The notes under the pieces are model-generated. The model did no database searches, had not been told where the DNA came from, and was given only the letters and a program-made list of their open reading frames with translations. This document shows, piece by piece, positions 7,957-14,972 of a stretch of DNA of 18,317 bases (position 1 is its first letter; each line of letters begins with the position of its first letter). Made by a program: the position numbers and the translations under genes. Source of the stretch: JBGPIK01 sp041484845 (GTDB lineage: Bacteria > Desulfobacterota > Binatia > UBA9968); assembly GCA_041484845.1 (NCBI GenBank), contig JBGPIK010000093.1, positions 1-18,317 of the forward strand, read 5' to 3'.

Positions 7957-8106
7957 GCACGTCTCCCATGCGTGAATCGGCGGTGCTCTGAGGTGTCAAA
8001 TGATAGAGGACGGTTTCAAGCAGATCCCCTGGAGACGTTACCAAATGATGGTCCAGCAGTGAGGAAATGCACTGAATCTCATCGCCGCGAATAATCAGGT
8101 ACCCTG

Positions 8107-8124
8107 TTTGTCATTATTGAAAAG
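8107..8124. promoter_or_regulatory. Candidate activator site upstream of the BON operon
   Basis: TTTGTCA-TTAT-TGAAAAG, centred about 76 bp upstream of the predicted BON-operon start and about 185 bp upstream of the opposite CBS-operon start. It could serve both divergent promoters. It shares the motif seen near hsp20 and the second DUF2267 gene. Confidence 0.5.
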
Positions 8125-8165
8125 TACATATGTTGATTTGGCCCCGGTTAGCATTGTTGCCCTCG

Positions 8166-8180
8166 CGGCATGGCTCGTGC
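8166..8180 (+). promoter_or_regulatory. Predicted sigma-54 promoter of the BON operon
   Basis: CGGCATG-GCTC-GTGC followed by A, with exact GG-N10-GC spacing. It is weaker than the hsp20 site (C for T before GG, G for T in the -12 block). The palindrome at 8107-8124 sits at the expected enhancer distance, which raises confidence. The predicted start is near 8192. Confidence 0.5.
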
Positions 8181-8259
8181 ACTTGTCTTTGAAGCGGAAT
8201 TAGTACGTCTGTCAAGCGCGATCGATTGAGATAGATTTCCCGATGTTGGCGAGGAATTC

Positions 8260-8985
8260 GTGCCTACAACAACAGAATTAACGAAAAACATTCGCGCGGC
8301 TCTTGAAAAAGATACCCGCATCAACCTGCACCGCTTCCCGATTAGCATTGCCATGCAGAATGGCGACCTGATCCTGGCGGGAGAGATGCAAAACGTCGCC
8401 GCTAAGAAGCTGGCTCTTTTGGCGGCGGCGGAAACTCATGGTGTTCAACGCATTGTCGACCGGCTGAAGGTCACTCCTGCTGAAAAGATGGGAGACGCGG
8501 AAATCCGCGATCACGTATGTAAGGTCTTGCTGGAGGAATCGGCACTGGAGGGGTGTGTCATTCGCGGTTTGACGGGCCGTGATGTCGAATCGCTTCAAAA
8601 AGCGATAGCCGATCCGGCTGGATCGATTATCGTGGAAGTCAACGACGGCGTGGTCACTCTCAACGGAAAAGTACCCAGCTTAACCCACAAGCGGCTTGCC
8701 GGTGTTCTCGCATGGTGGGTACCGGGGACCCGTGATGTCATCAATGGCCTGGAAGAAGTTCCGCCAGAGGAAGATAACGACGATGAATTGATCGATGCCG
8801 TTCACCTCGTCTTGGAAAAAGATCCTTTTGTGAACGCCAGCAGAATCCGCGTCAACTCCAAGGATTGGGTTGTAACCCTTGAAGGTTTGGTTCCCGTTGA
8901 GACCATGAAACAAATGGCGGAACGAGATGCGTGGTGCGTTCTGGGGGTTAAGAGCGTCGTCAATAGAATTGAAGTCAGATGGTAA
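8260..8985 (+). CDS. Triple BON-domain protein without signal peptide
   Basis: A 241-residue protein with three BON-like repeats. The first (about 5-70) and third (about 172-241) are typical, with IRAALEKDTRI...GDLILAGEM and HLVLEKDPFV...DWVVTLEGLVP...VNRIEV. The middle one (about 79-165) is longer and diverged, with an insertion before VEVNDGVVTLNGKVPS. BON domains are thought to bind membranes or phospholipid and are usually exported (OsmY). This one has no signal peptide or membrane segment, so a cytoplasmic role is inferred. The start is a GTG at 8260 with GAGG five bases upstream; no better ATG precedes the first repeat. It heads a rightward operon; fmdB-like follows after 19 bp. Confidence 0.88.
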   Translation: MPTTTELTKNIRAALEKDTRINLHRFPISIAMQNGDLILAGEMQNVAAKKLALLAAAETHGVQRIVDRLKVTPAEKMGDAEIRDHVCKVLLEESALEGCVIRGLTGRDVESLQKAIADPAGSIIVEVNDGVVTLNGKVPSLTHKRLAGVLAWWVPGTRDVINGLEEVPPEEDNDDELIDAVHLVLEKDPFVNASRIRVNSKDWVVTLEGLVPVETMKQMAERDAWCVLGVKSVVNRIEVRW

Positions 8986-9004
8986 GCAACAGGAGGCGCT
9001 AGTT

Positions 9005-9178
9005 ATGCCCACTTATGAATTCTTATGTCAGAAATGTGCGAAGCCGTTCGAGCGGATCTGCTCATTGGAAGAATACGACCGTCAAGCGAAAAAGAGAACT
9101 AAGTGCCCAAAGTGCGGGAGCACGAGTGTCGTGCGACAAATTTCTGCTGTTCAGGTGAAAACGTCGAAGAAGAGCTGA
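9005..9178 (+). CDS. FmdB-family zinc ribbon protein
   Basis: A 57-residue protein with the diagnostic MPTYEFLCQKCAKPFE start and two Cys pairs, CQKC and CPKC, that should bind one zinc ion. This is the FmdB/putative regulatory zinc-ribbon family; its molecular role is not established. The frame extends further upstream, but the ATG at 9005 has a strong AGGAGG eight bases before it and gives the exact family N-terminus. It lies between the BON and CBS-ACT genes on the same strand and is probably co-transcribed with the BON gene. Confidence 0.88.
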   Translation: MPTYEFLCQKCAKPFERICSLEEYDRQAKKRTKCPKCGSTSVVRQISAVQVKTSKKS

Positions 9179-9291
9179 GAAACAAGCACGCGGCTCATGG
9201 CAGGAGTACGATCTCCGGCGACGATAACACAACGAGGAGCGTGCTGAGTTCCTCCCTCGGGATCCGACGTCTATTTTGATTGGAGGTTCCC

Positions 9292-9903
9292 ATGCTTGTA
9301 AGCAAACGTATGAGCAAAGATCCGGTTACGGTGATGCCTGAGGATCTCTTGATCCAGGCGCGGCTAAAGATGCAAAAGGGAGGTTTTCGGCGGCTTCCGG
9401 TCATAAGTGACGGACAGCTCGTTGGCATAATCACGGATCGCGACATTCGCGAACATGTCGGGTTGCTGGACCGGACAGAAGTCAAAGCAGCGATGTCCCA
9501 AAAGCCTATCACGGTGATACCGGCCACGACCGTTGAGGCGGCCGCCCAGATTTTGCTCAAACAAAAGATTGGTGGTGTGCCTGTGGTCGAAAAGAACCGC
9601 CTGGTCGGGATGATCACGACGAGCGATATTCTGCAAGCTTTTCTCGATGTCATGGGGACGTCAGAAGTGACCAGCACGCGAATCGACTTTGTGCTGCAGG
9701 ATGAAGGCGGCGGTTTGGCCGAGGCCTCAAGGATCATTTCTAAGGAAGGCGGAGAGGTTCTCGGCATTGGGACTTACCGGGGAAAATGGGGTGAGACTCC
9801 AGTATGCTACTTGCGTTTCCGTTCGGGCGACGCCGACACCATTGCCAAACTCCTCAAAGCAAGAGGCTTTGACGTATTAGGGGTGCACGCCGTGGGTGGA
9901 TAA
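9292..9903 (+). CDS. CBS-CBS-ACT domain protein (AcuB-like)
   Basis: A 203-residue protein with two CBS motifs (residues about 1-58, ending LVGIITDRDI, and about 66-122, ending LVGMITTSDIL), followed by an ACT-like domain (about 127-200: RIDFVLQDEGGGLAEASRIISKEGGEVLGIG). This architecture matches AcuB-type proteins. CBS pairs sense adenine nucleotides and ACT domains sense small metabolites, so a ligand-gated regulatory role is inferred; the target is unknown. A TTG at 9280 would add four residues, but the ATG at 9292 follows GGAGG by five bases and is preferred. It is the second, unrelated CBS protein of the island. The gap after the zinc-ribbon gene is 113 bp, so an extra promoter is possible though none is evident. 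Confidence 0.9.
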   Translation: MLVSKRMSKDPVTVMPEDLLIQARLKMQKGGFRRLPVISDGQLVGIITDRDIREHVGLLDRTEVKAAMSQKPITVIPATTVEAAAQILLKQKIGGVPVVEKNRLVGMITTSDILQAFLDVMGTSEVTSTRIDFVLQDEGGGLAEASRIISKEGGEVLGIGTYRGKWGETPVCYLRFRSGDADTIAKLLKARGFDVLGVHAVGG

Positions 9904-10044
9904 CGGGAGGGTGCTTAGCAAACATGATGAGAAGTAAGAACGGATTTTTCACGATGCACAAGATACGCGAGCATAGTCGCGGGCCTAGTGACGAGCACAC
10001 GACGTTTTGCGGGACATATCTATGCGGAAGCGAGGTGTGTAAAG

Positions 10045-10719
10045 ATGAATGAGATAAGTATTGAACTGGACCGTTTCGATCAAATCGTCCAGATTCCTGC
10101 CAACGGGATCAACCTGGAAGGCGCACTGGTGATCCCTTCAGGGGCTCGAGGGATTGTATTGTTTGCCCACGGCAGCGGCAGCAGTCGCCATAGCCCGCGC
10201 AACAATTTTGTCGCCCAAGTGCTCCATAAAGCGGGCATGGGCACGCTGCTGATGGACCTGCTGACCCAAGAGGAAGATTCAATCTACCAGAATCGTTTCG
10301 ACATTGGCCTTCTCACGTGGCGTCTCGAGCGCGCTACCCAGTGGTTAGTCGATCGGCCGCAGAGCGCGTCGCTCGCTATCGGCTATTTCGGCGCCAGCAC
10401 CGGCGCAGCTGCGGCGTTGCAGGCAGCAGCCACCTTCGGTCCATCTATCGGTGCCGTGGTATCACGCGGCGGCCGCCCGGACTTGGCCATGTCGGCATTG
10501 GACCGCGTCCAATCGCCGACGCTACTGATTGTTGGTGGCCTCGACGATATTGTGATCGACCTTAATCGCCAAGCCTATGCCAAACTCAAGAGTGAAAAAC
10601 ATCTGGCGATCGTTCCGGGCGCGACCCATCTCTTTGAGGAGCCGGGTACGCTGAACAAGGCGGCGCGCTTGGCAGCGGATTGGTTCAAGCGGCATCTCAA
10701 GCCTCACAGAGCTGAATAG
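10045..10719 (+). CDS. Dienelactone-hydrolase-like alpha/beta hydrolase
   Basis: A 224-residue alpha/beta hydrolase. The oxyanion-side segment is LFAHGSGSSRHSPRN. The nucleophile elbow is GYFGASTGAA with Ser118. The acid lies in GGLDDIV (Asp167 or Asp168), and the histidine is in GATHLFEE (His195), so the triad is complete. The natural substrate is unknown. Proteins of this type often occur fused to, or beside, the phosphoribosyltransferase found here at 5149-5796; the two probably act in one pathway. The frame is open from a GTG at 9988, but the ATG at 10045 has GAGG nine bases upstream and gives the usual N-terminus. The ribonucleotide reductase follows 84 bp later. Confidence 0.88.
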   Translation: MNEISIELDRFDQIVQIPANGINLEGALVIPSGARGIVLFAHGSGSSRHSPRNNFVAQVLHKAGMGTLLMDLLTQEEDSIYQNRFDIGLLTWRLERATQWLVDRPQSASLAIGYFGASTGAAAALQAAATFGPSIGAVVSRGGRPDLAMSALDRVQSPTLLIVGGLDDIVIDLNRQAYAKLKSEKHLAIVPGATHLFEEPGTLNKAARLAADWFKRHLKPHRAE

Positions 10720-10803
10720 GATCCGCCAACGTAGATCGGGTCAAGCGACGGTTCGTTCTCAGGCGAACTCCCGGCTAAAGATCAAGAGTATGGGTGCTCG
10801 TGC

Positions 10804-12549
10804 ATGAACTTGTTCAATTCGTCTTTGTCGGAACATGCATTGGAGATCCTCGCTGAGCGCTATCTGCGTCGCAACGACGCCGGAGAACTGGTGGAGACTC
10901 CCGACGGCATGTTCGCGCGCGTCGCTCGAGCCATCGCAGAACCGGCGAAGACTTTCGGAGAAGACGACCGCTTCTGGGAAGCGCGGTTTCTCGAGCGCAT
11001 GCATCGTCTCGAATTTTTGCCGAATTCCCCCACCTTGATGAACGCCGGTTTGCCCGGCGGGCAGCTCGCGGCCTGTTTTGTACTCCCCATCACGGACGAC
11101 ATTGATTCGATCTTTGCCGCGTTGAGCCGCATGGCTCGAATTCATCAGACGGGCGGCGGAACCGGTTTCTCTTTCAGCTCGCTCCGCCCGCGCGAAGATC
11201 GCGTTCGGTCGACGGGCGGCATCGCCTCGGGGCCGGTTTCGTTTATGGAGCTTTTCGATCGCACAACCGCGGTCATCCGGCAAGGGGGCCGGCGGCGCGG
11301 AGCCAATATGGCGGTTCTCCGAGCCGATCATCCCGATATCGAGGAATTTATCGACGCCAAGCGCTCTCCCGGGCGCCTGGAGAATTTCAATCTCTCTGTC
11401 GGAATGACGGAACTTTTTCTGGCGGCGGTTGAGGCCGGGAGCGCTTTCGGCCTGCGCAACCCTCGAACCGGTCGGATATCCCGGACGGTGGATGCGGCCA
11501 CGCTCTTCGATCGTATCGTGGAAGCGGCGTGGGCAACCGGAGATCCGGGCCTGTTATTCATCGATGAAATCAACAGGCACAATCCGACGCCGGAGTTGGG
11601 AATCATCGAGACGACCAATCCTTGCGGCGAACAACCGCTGCTTCCCTATGAATCCTGCACCTTGGGCTCAATCAACTTGGCCGTTTTCGCCGCCGACGCC
11701 GCTATCGACTGGAAAAGATGCGCGGAAGCAATTCACGACGCGGTTCTGTTCCTCGACAACGTCGTTGAAGCCAACCGCTATCCGTTTCCCGAAATCGAGG
11801 CCGTGAGCCGTCGGACGCGCAAGATCGGTTTAGGCGTCATGGGGCTGGCGGATCTTTTAGCGGATATCGGGATTCCATACGATTCAGAGGCGGCGGTGAC
11901 GCTCGCGGAAAAAATCGCCAAGTTTCTGACGGCTGAGGCGCGCGCCGCCTCGATCAAATTGGGCGAACGGCGCGGCTCGTTTCCGGCATTTCAGAAAAGC
12001 GTCTGGCCCGGCCGTGGCTTCTCGGCATTGCGTAACGCGACCGTCACCTGTGTAGCCCCGACGGGAACCCTGAGTCTTATCGCCGGAACGTCATCTGCGA
12101 TAGAACCGTTTTTTGCCCTCGCCTTTGCCCGCCGTGTACTCGACGGAAAGGTGATGATTGAAGTCCATCCCACCGTGGAAAAGGAATTGGCAGCTCTCGG
12201 CGCAAACGGAGAAGCCGCCCTGCGAGCCCTGAGGGCGCAAGGTTCCGTGCGGCGATCGACAAACCTGCCCATCGATTTACGCCGCCGTTTTCCCATTGCC
12301 CTTGAGATCGCGCCGGAATGGCACCTGCGCATACAGGCCGCCTTCCAGGCTCATGTAGACGCAGGAGTTTCCAAGACGGTCAATCTTCCTCACGATGCGC
12401 CGCTAAGTGCGGTGCGCGACGTCTTCAACTTGGCTCGCCTCCTGAAGTTGAAAGGCGTCACGGTCTACCGTTACGCCTCTCGCGTCGGACAAACGCTTTC
12501 GCTCATAAACGACAAAGTCCAGTCCGACTGCCGCGAGTGTGCCGTCTAA
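10804..12549 (+). CDS. nrdJ: Adenosylcobalamin-dependent (class II) ribonucleotide reductase
   Basis: Makes deoxyribonucleotides using a radical generated from coenzyme B12, so it works with or without oxygen. The 581-residue protein has the catalytic NPCGE loop (272-276, with Cys274 and Glu276), the redox cysteines Cys91 and Cys285 (ESCTLGSINL) and a C-terminal CxxC pair (Cys576, Cys579) that recycles the active site. There is no separate radical-carrying subunit gene. It is shorter than many class II enzymes and starts without an obvious ATP-cone, so allosteric activity control may be absent. The start at 10804 has only a weak ribosome-binding site. It corresponds in type to mycobacterial nrdZ, which I recall lying next to Rv0571c. 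The stop codon is within a hairpin shared with the UspA gene. Confidence 0.93.
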   Translation: MNLFNSSLSEHALEILAERYLRRNDAGELVETPDGMFARVARAIAEPAKTFGEDDRFWEARFLERMHRLEFLPNSPTLMNAGLPGGQLAACFVLPITDDIDSIFAALSRMARIHQTGGGTGFSFSSLRPREDRVRSTGGIASGPVSFMELFDRTTAVIRQGGRRRGANMAVLRADHPDIEEFIDAKRSPGRLENFNLSVGMTELFLAAVEAGSAFGLRNPRTGRISRTVDAATLFDRIVEAAWATGDPGLLFIDEINRHNPTPELGIIETTNPCGEQPLLPYESCTLGSINLAVFAADAAIDWKRCAEAIHDAVLFLDNVVEANRYPFPEIEAVSRRTRKIGLGVMGLADLLADIGIPYDSEAAVTLAEKIAKFLTAEARAASIKLGERRGSFPAFQKSVWPGRGFSALRNATVTCVAPTGTLSLIAGTSSAIEPFFALAFARRVLDGKVMIEVHPTVEKELAALGANGEAALRALRAQGSVRRSTNLPIDLRRRFPIALEIAPEWHLRIQAAFQAHVDAGVSKTVNLPHDAPLSAVRDVFNLARLLKLKGVTVYRYASRVGQTLSLINDKVQSDCRECAV

Positions 12550-12596
12550 TAGGCCCGGCACCAACGTTAATCAAACTCGTTGAATGCCGGGACGGC
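12541..12596. terminator. Shared bidirectional hairpin between nrdJ and the uspA-like gene
   Basis: Nested complementary arms span the convergent 3' ends: GCCGTC (12541-12546) with GACGGC (12591-12596), CCCGGCA (12554-12560) with TGCCGGG (12585-12591), and CAACG (12562-12566) with CGTTG (12578-12582). The two outer arms share base 12591. The hairpin includes both stop codons and the 17-bp gap between genes. It is a strong folded structure with no long T-run, probably a two-way transcription stop or mRNA 3'-end protector. Confidence 0.7.
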
Positions 12597-13428
12597 TAAC
12601 ACCGGACAGCGCGCGCCGCGCAATACTCGTTCGGTCGTGCTCCCGCGCAGCGCATCGAGAAAATCGAGATGTCCATGGGTTGCGAGCACCATGAGTTCGG
12701 GCTCCCAGTCATGCTCGGTTCTTAGGATTTCTTCCAGGACATCACCCTGTCTTACGATCATTTCATAAGACCATCCGGGCTGGCCCGGCGGATCAATCAC
12801 CGGCGCAGATCGAGGGGGCCCCACATGAACCAACCGCAGCGCTCCCGCGACGCAACCCAAACCTCGCGCCAGGAGCAAAGCTTTTTCGAGCGCCGCCTGC
12901 GGAGCGGGATTGTGATCGATGGGAATCAAAATTTTGCGCAGCGCGACAGCACCGTCATTGAGTGAAATGAACCCGCTCCCGGGACGCGGAAGAAAAAGTG
13001 TCATGGCCCCCGACCGGCGCGCGAGCGGCTCAGCGACTGCTTGGTGCAACCAGCGTTCAAGACCTTCCCTTTGGTGGGTAGCCAAGACGATGAGATCAGG
13101 GGGAAAGCTGCGGAAATGCCGCAGCATGGTTACGACCGGATCGCTACCCGATTTTAGAATCTTCCTTATACGGAGGCCGGTCTTGACCACCTCTTCCCGC
13201 CGAACATCAGCGGGCAACATGCCCCAGCGCGTCAAAGTAGCTCTCACTGCCGGAAAATCGAGGCCAGTAGAGCTCCGGGCCGACATGTGCCTCCACATGC
13301 ATTATGTCGATCTCTGCCTTGGACTGCATCGCGATTTTGAGGGCATAATCAAAATCCACATCGCTGGCCGCGGAAAAGTCCGACGGATGGAAGATGATGA
13401 AGTTTCGACCTAACCTTTTTTCATTCAT
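12567..13428 (-). pseudogene. Tandem universal stress protein (UspA), single-base frameshift
   Basis: Two UspA domains in tandem, about 286 residues if read through. The N-terminal piece starts at the ATG at 13428 (MNEKRLGRNFIIFHPSDFS) and runs in frame to ELYWPRF. The family sequence then continues in the next frame (FPAVRATLTRWGMLP) through the rest of domain 1 (LIVLATHQREGLERWLHQ) and a full domain 2 (RKILIPIDH...ATHGHLDFLDALRGSTTERVLRG...PVLAVP). The switch falls at an AAAA run at 13254-13257 (TTTT on the coding strand). Removing one base restores YWPRFPAVRATL. This is either an assembly or sequencing homopolymer error or a true recent lesion. A GTG/ATG start inside the second piece would give only a truncated protein. 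A GGGGA lies about ten bases before the ATG. Confidence 0.85.
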
Positions 13429-13473
13429 TTTGTAACTTTCCCCAACGAACCGTCTGCTTTGCGCGCACCGAAA

Positions 13474-13488
13474 GCAGCCGCGCCGCCA
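13474..13488 (-). promoter_or_regulatory. Weak sigma-54-like element before the uspA-like gene
   Basis: Read leftward the site is TGGCGGC-GCGG-CTGC followed by T, with correct GG-N10-GC spacing but only partial agreement elsewhere. The local sequence is GC-rich, so chance is plausible. It sits about 46 bp before the ATG, a sensible distance. No activator palindrome is found at the expected place. Confidence 0.3.
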
Positions 13489-13712
13489 CTATCACAGAAA
13501 GCAACGTTTTCATTTCCGTCGTCCTAGCAATTCGCGAAGGCAACGGATGTGCCCAAAGAGCCGCTCCGTCGGCTCGCTTTCAGGCTAGATAAAGCGTTGG
13601 CAATGTCGTCGGCTAAATGAAGAAAGCAGAACTTTCCGCAACGTTTTGACCGCCGGGATTATCGTTCGTGCAAAAAACAACGAATATTCTTCGGCAAAAA
13701 TGCAAAAGACAA

Positions 13713-13730
13713 TTTGTCGCGACTCAAAAA
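13713..13730. promoter_or_regulatory. Candidate activator site upstream of the guanylyltransferase
   Basis: TTTGTCG-CGAC-TCAAAAA, a variant of the TTTGTCA-N4-TGRMAAR motif centred about 62 bp upstream of the predicted start at 13784. The right arm is diverged, so this is the weakest of the four listed copies. Confidence 0.35.
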
Positions 13731-13757
13731 CGGTGGCGATCCGCGAAGAAAAAAGAA

Positions 13758-13772
13758 CGGCCTGACTTTTGC
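13758..13772 (+). promoter_or_regulatory. Predicted sigma-54 promoter of the guanylyltransferase
   Basis: CGGCCTG-ACTT-TTGC followed by T, with exact GG-N10-GC spacing and a perfect -12 block (TTGCT). The predicted start is near 13784, about 79 nt before the ATG. Confidence 0.6.
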
Positions 13773-13862
13773 TCGTTTACAGTCGATTAAAACCCCGAAG
13801 ATACGAAGGCACAAGAAACAATCCGGGCGATATTTCATACAATTGCAAGGAAAAGCACTCTG

Positions 13863-14861
13863 ATGAACACAACTGGTTTTGACAGCAGGCTTCTTCACGG
13901 GCTCGTATTGGCTGGTGGAGATGGCAAACGTTTGCAGCCCTACATCGAAGAACTCAAAGGTGAAAAGCTACCGAAGCAGTTCGTCAACTTCATCGGCCAG
14001 CATTCAATGGTCGAGCAGACATTTCATCGTGTCGAGAGATTGATTCCGGCCGATCAGATCCTCACCGTGGTCAGCCGACAACACTTGCTGCATGCCGAGG
14101 TCCGTCGGCAGCTTGCCGATCGCCCTAGAGAAACCGTTGTCGTGCAGCCCTCCAACAAGGAGACGGGGCCGGGCATTTTGCTTCCACTGGCCTTCATCTA
14201 CAAGCGCTGTCCTGAGGCTATTATCGCGCTCTTTCCTTCGGATCACTTTATCTTGGAAGAAGAGCGCTTCATGAATCATGTGGCCCTCGCTATCCAAGCG
14301 GTCAAACAGGACCCTTCCCGGATTGTTCTTCTTGCCATCGCGCCGCACGAACCGGAGCCTGAGTACGGATACGTCGTGCCACGCGAGGAGTTCGGCAGGG
14401 TTTGCCGGTTCGGAACCAGACCTGTTTCGGCCTTCATTGAAAAACCCAGGGCAGAGCTGGCACTTGAGCTGGTGATGGCCGGGGCACTATGGAATACCAT
14501 GACCATGGTCTTTAAGCTGCATACTCTATGGCAGCTGGTGCAAAGAGTGCAGCCCGCGCTTTACTCCAATTTCTGTCGAATTCTTGGAGCCATCGGGACT
14601 GTGGAGGAGCAACGAACAATTAACGAAGTGTATGAAGGATTAGAGCCGGTAAACTTTTCGAAAGAGATCACGGAGAAGATTGCCGATCGCCACCCGAAGT
14701 CGATATCCGTTCTTCCCGTGCGCGAGGTTTTTTGGAGCGATTTGGGTTCTCGAGAGCGTGTGCTGCGGGTTCTTCGCAGATTCACTCCGTGCCGAGCGGG
14801 AGAAATTCACGCCGTGCCCAACTCCAGCGAGAATTGGCGAGTAGAAGAGATGGCATTATAA
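13863..14861 (+). CDS. Mannose-1-phosphate guanylyltransferase-like nucleotidyltransferase
   Basis: Predicted to make GDP-mannose (or a related NDP-sugar) from a hexose-1-phosphate and GTP. The 332-residue protein shows the nucleotide loop LAGGDGKRLQPY (residues 16-27) with LPKQF (36-40), then PSNKETGPG, FPSDHFI, the IEKP motif and ALWNTMTMVFK. It matches the nucleotidyltransferase domain of ManC-type enzymes; the C-terminal phosphomannose-isomerase half of bifunctional ManC is absent. The ATG at 13863 follows AAGGA by about eleven bases. The product could feed exopolysaccharide or a compatible solute. It converges with the HAD-ATPase gene, whose phosphatase domain could act on sugar phosphates. 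The sugar specificity is inferred, not shown. Confidence 0.85.
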   Translation: MNTTGFDSRLLHGLVLAGGDGKRLQPYIEELKGEKLPKQFVNFIGQHSMVEQTFHRVERLIPADQILTVVSRQHLLHAEVRRQLADRPRETVVVQPSNKETGPGILLPLAFIYKRCPEAIIALFPSDHFILEEERFMNHVALAIQAVKQDPSRIVLLAIAPHEPEPEYGYVVPREEFGRVCRFGTRPVSAFIEKPRAELALELVMAGALWNTMTMVFKLHTLWQLVQRVQPALYSNFCRILGAIGTVEEQRTINEVYEGLEPVNFSKEITEKIADRHPKSISVLPVREVFWSDLGSRERVLRVLRRFTPCRAGEIHAVPNSSENWRVEEMAL

Positions 14862-14862
14862 G

Positions 14863-14919
14863 GGCTGCTCCGCATCGCAGGCCGGGATTGAATCCTGCAA
14901 TTTATCAACGCCAGCAGCC
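14863..14919. terminator. Nested hairpin after the guanylyltransferase
   Basis: GGCTGCT (14863-14869) pairs with AGCAGCC (14913-14919), enclosing GCAGG (14877-14881) paired with CCTGC (14894-14898). It starts right after the TAA stop and lies between two convergent genes. No strong T-run follows. It is a probable terminator or 3'-end structure. Confidence 0.5.
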
Positions 14920-14972
14920 GCTATAAGCATATTTGCTTAAACCAAATCCCTCCCAGTCTCGCGATCGCCGAG

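Larger units (their letters stand above)
7783..8259. other. 477-bp divergent regulatory region
   Basis: No gene is seen. It separates the leftward CBS-pncB-PRT operon from the rightward BON operon. It contains a -24/-12 element for each side (7942-7956 leftward, 8166-8180 rightward) and one activator-type palindrome at 8107-8124. A 7-bp inverted repeat (CTTTTCG...CGAAAAG, about 7848-7883) is also present. Confidence 0.6.
13429..13862. other. 434-bp divergent region between the uspA-like gene and the guanylyltransferase
   Basis: No gene is supported. The leftward frame at 13659-13898 is low-complexity in appearance and runs into the downstream gene. The region is richer in A/T than its neighbours. 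It holds a predicted sigma-54 promoter and an activator-type site for the guanylyltransferase, and a weaker GC-rich -24/-12 match facing the uspA-like gene. Confidence 0.55.

Noticed and set aside
9279..9294. GG-N10-GC match (TTGGAGG...ATGC) before the CBS-ACT gene
   Set aside because: It is the gene's own ribosome-binding site and start codon; only the spacing matches, not the rest of the sigma-54 consensus.
13538..13552. AGGCAACGGATGTGC as a rightward sigma-54 site for the guanylyltransferase
   Set aside because: It lies over 300 bp from the gene and is weaker than the TTGCT-containing site at 13758-13772.
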